From NCBI GenBank assembly GCA_018136815.1, contig CM030932.1:1075350-1139349 (forward strand): 64,000 nt of DNA. Direction: 5' to 3'. This stretch comes from Isochrysis galbana. Taxonomy: Eukaryota > Haptophyta > Isochrysidales > Isochrysidaceae. Below the pieces are notes generated by a model. It worked only from the letters and a program-made list of their open reading frames with translations. It was not told the DNA's origin and ran no database searches. A program made the position numbers and the translations under genes. Of the stretch, positions 62,399-64,000 are shown piece by piece (the first letter of the stretch is position 1; the number at the start of each line of letters is the position of its first letter).

Positions 62399-62575
62399 TC
62401 AGATACCGATCACCAGGGCGTTATCGGCGTGCATAGCCACCTGAGCTATCGACCGCAGCTGATGCAGTTCGAGAGACAGAATGTACTTGATGGCAAACTG
62501 CAACGCTTGTTTGTCATGAGCTGGTTCCACAGGAACAACATTTGAGTTCCGCGTCTCAAAAATCTCTTGGGGTGG
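62399..62575 (-). CDS. Possible terminal exon of an unrecognised minus-strand gene
   Basis: Open frame with coherent, non-repetitive sequence: PVEPAHDKQALQFAIKYILS followed by LELHQLRSIAQVAMHADNAL and a stop. No ATG. It is bounded upstream by a stop within gctatgcaacc. Upstream exons would lie beyond 62580, but none was found. Confidence 0.25.
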   Translation of the reverse strand, partial: PPQEIFETRNSNVVPVEPAHDKQALQFAIKYILSLELHQLRSIAQVAMHADNALVIGI

Positions 62576-63179
62576 CTATGCAACCTTTTGCTCCGATTCC
62601 GCGCCAAAGGCTATGGACGGCGAGGATCGCATTCCATTCATATGAAACTCGCCCTCATCCACTCGTTGAAATCCGATTTCCATTGACGCTCCACCAAAGA
62701 ACCTCCCAACTGTTGAAGGACGACGGTGCCTTTTTGCTCCAATGTGGTTGGCTAGCCCGTGAGTGCGTGTGTGTTGCAAGACGGTGAAAGATCACGTTGC
62801 ACCAGATATAAGACAAGTACCCTTCGACCCGTACAACCGACACCCGGGGCTTGCTTCATACCGTTGTTGTCGGCTTTTTGCTACTTGCTCTTGCAACATT
62901 TAAATACCCTGAGAAAAATGCGCCCCTCCCTGATGCAAAAAAAACCTTTTAATATTCTCGCCTCACGCGTGGCCTAGTAACGTGCTATGCTACCACGTCT
63001 TCACTCCTCTCCTACCCTTGAACAACCTGCCTTGCCCTTGCCCTACTCCTACTCAACAAAAAAACATCTCAAGATCCTGGGCTACACACCTGCTAGATCT
63101 AGGTTTGCTTGTCGCTGCTACGACAACGCCCTTACATCCCCACTCTCCACCACCTCCCTTTCCCCCCTTCATTCCCAAA
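62576..63179. other. Intergenic with two A-run leader repeats
   Basis: A-runs at about 62937 (then ccttttaatattctcgcctcac) and 63057 (then catctcaagatcctgggctac) head leader pieces of the 58208 type. The second is followed at 63180 by a LINE hairpin. Confidence 0.5.
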
Positions 63180-63195
63180 CTAAGTTTATACTTGG
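63180..63195 (+). repeat. LINE 5'-terminal hairpin
   Basis: CTAAGT-TTAT-ACTTGG pairs over 6 bp with one G-T pair, 5 nt before the ORF1 ATG. Confidence 0.65.
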
Positions 63196-63200
63196 ACGCG

Positions 63201-64000
63201 ATGGAGCGCGCCGCCGCGACTCCCCTCTCCTTCGGGCCCCCCGCCGAGGGCGGCCCCCCTGCCCACATGGACCTGTCGCTGGCAAAGCGGCCGCGTCCGC
63301 CCTCAGAGGCCGAACAGGTGCGCGCGACCCCGGTCGCGCCACACGGCCCGTGGCCTCGGCCACACCATGCACAGCAGCCATGCTGGCCCCCCCCATGGGG
63401 GACAGCAGACTGCAGGACTCAGAGAGACAGCAACAGGCAGGAGGGACCTGCACTCCACAGGGCATGCCTTATGGCAGAGGCCACACCCATCCCGACGAGG
63501 GTCGCGCCGCCTCGGCGGCGCGGCCCGCGGCCGGGTGGCCCTTATGGGCACAACATTCTGACAATCTGTCTGACGCACAAAAGGATCATGTATCTCTGTC
63601 CACACAGGGAGAGGAAGCCAACACCCACTCCTACACCAAGACCCCCAAGACAACCTGAACCGCGGCACCTCCATGCACGACAGCCAGCGACACGACTGAC
63701 CCCTACCCTCCGCGGGCTTGCCTCTCAGGACCCAGAATCAGAAAATGAAGAACAACAAACAGACTCTGACGCCAACTACGAAATGTCTTTCAGCCAGGCG
63801 GGCGACCTAGTGCTACTCGACACGACGGTCTATGCGGCCATTGTCGAGCTTCTGCTCGAGCTCGAGGGAGTTGACCCCGAGCCAGACTTCTGGGCCCGCT
63901 CCTCGAGGGGCCCCTGGCACATAGCAGTCAACGAAGACTGCATGCAACAATTCCAAGCCCGATATGGGCTCCAAACCACAATCCGCGTCCATCAAACGGA
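63201..64000 (+). CDS. LINE ORF1 protein, partial at window end
   Basis: The frame from ATG at 63201 is open for at least 266 codons and runs off the window. It reads MERAAATPLSFGPPAEGGPP, LAKRPRPPSEAEQVRATPVA, a Pro/Arg-rich middle, an acidic patch (DPESENEEQQTDSDANYEMS), TVYAAIVELLLELEGVDPEP and SRGPWHIAVNEDCMQQFQAR. The last parts match the ORF1s at 27826 and 23990 and probably form the RNA-binding domain. No disabling change is seen, so this may be the 5' end of a full-length LINE. Confidence 0.75.
   Translation, partial: MERAAATPLSFGPPAEGGPPAHMDLSLAKRPRPPSEAEQVRATPVAPHGPWPRPHHAQQPCWPPPWGTADCRTQRDSNRQEGPALHRACLMAEATPIPTRVAPPRRRGPRPGGPYGHNILTICLTHKRIMYLCPHRERKPTPTPTPRPPRQPEPRHLHARQPATRLTPTLRGLASQDPESENEEQQTDSDANYEMSFSQAGDLVLLDTTVYAAIVELLLELEGVDPEPDFWARSSRGPWHIAVNEDCMQQFQARYGLQTTIRVHQT

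Overview
The window is nuclear DNA of a eukaryote, most likely a unicellular alga with a secondary plastid (haptophyte or stramenopile). The evidence is spliced genes with canonical GT-AG introns, no operons, GC-rich coding sequence, and plant- or alga-type gene families: a plastid-type DUF21/CBS protein, a plastid-lipid-associated protein, a plant-type GT34 glycosyltransferase, a YABBY-like HMG protein and a WRKY19-type zinc-repeat protein. Several proteins start with a hydrophobic signal followed by an Ala/Arg/Ser-rich stretch, as in bipartite plastid targeting. The species cannot be named from the sequence alone. There is one assembly gap (37501-37600).

Host genes are single units separated by mobile DNA. 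They are: DUF21/CBS membrane protein (8419-11400, minus, 8 exons); S-adenosylmethionine decarboxylase (13651-14901, minus); HAD-family phosphatase (20219-21926, plus, 6 exons); DUF2039/C9orf85-like protein (24535-25579, minus, 3 exons); zinc-repeat protein (28584-30883, plus); single-pass membrane protein (32764-33513, minus); plastid-lipid-associated-like protein (36757-37500, broken by the gap); TauD/TfdA-type dioxygenase (38404-39624, plus); WD-repeat protein (43982-46996, plus); a glycosyltransferase-sulfotransferase fusion (48990-51686, minus, 4 exons); an HMG/YABBY-like protein (53449-54538, minus); a double-HIT Fhit-like protein (56135-57335, plus, 3 exons); and a mitochondrial-type acyl carrier protein (61988-62350, plus). 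They do not form one pathway. Several share CTACTC-type motifs and long purine/pyrimidine tracts just upstream.

Much of the rest is transposable. (1) A LINE family whose ORF1 starts MERA is present as intact ORF1s (22962-23990 and 63201-64000, running off the end), truncated copies, ORF2 fragments, and many short derivatives. The 5' end of these elements is a small hairpin whose stem sequence differs between copies while pairing is kept; in two cases (12440-13207 and 59862-60736) the hairpin lies next to a target-site duplication. (2) A TA-flanked element with 14-bp terminal inverted repeats (17641-19935) carries an unrecognised coding segment and a 203-bp tandem array. (3) Gag-like, proline-rich retroelement ORFs occur at 3262-4050 and 40563-42189. 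(4) A hAT-type transposase remnant (59484-60881) is split by a nested LINE derivative. (5) A G/C-rich repeat (called R2 here) lies next to broken cytochrome b561-like and ankyrin gene fragments.

Exon limits were set by reading donor and acceptor sites and checking phase and family conservation by eye. No alignment or database search was run, so family names rest on recognised motifs.
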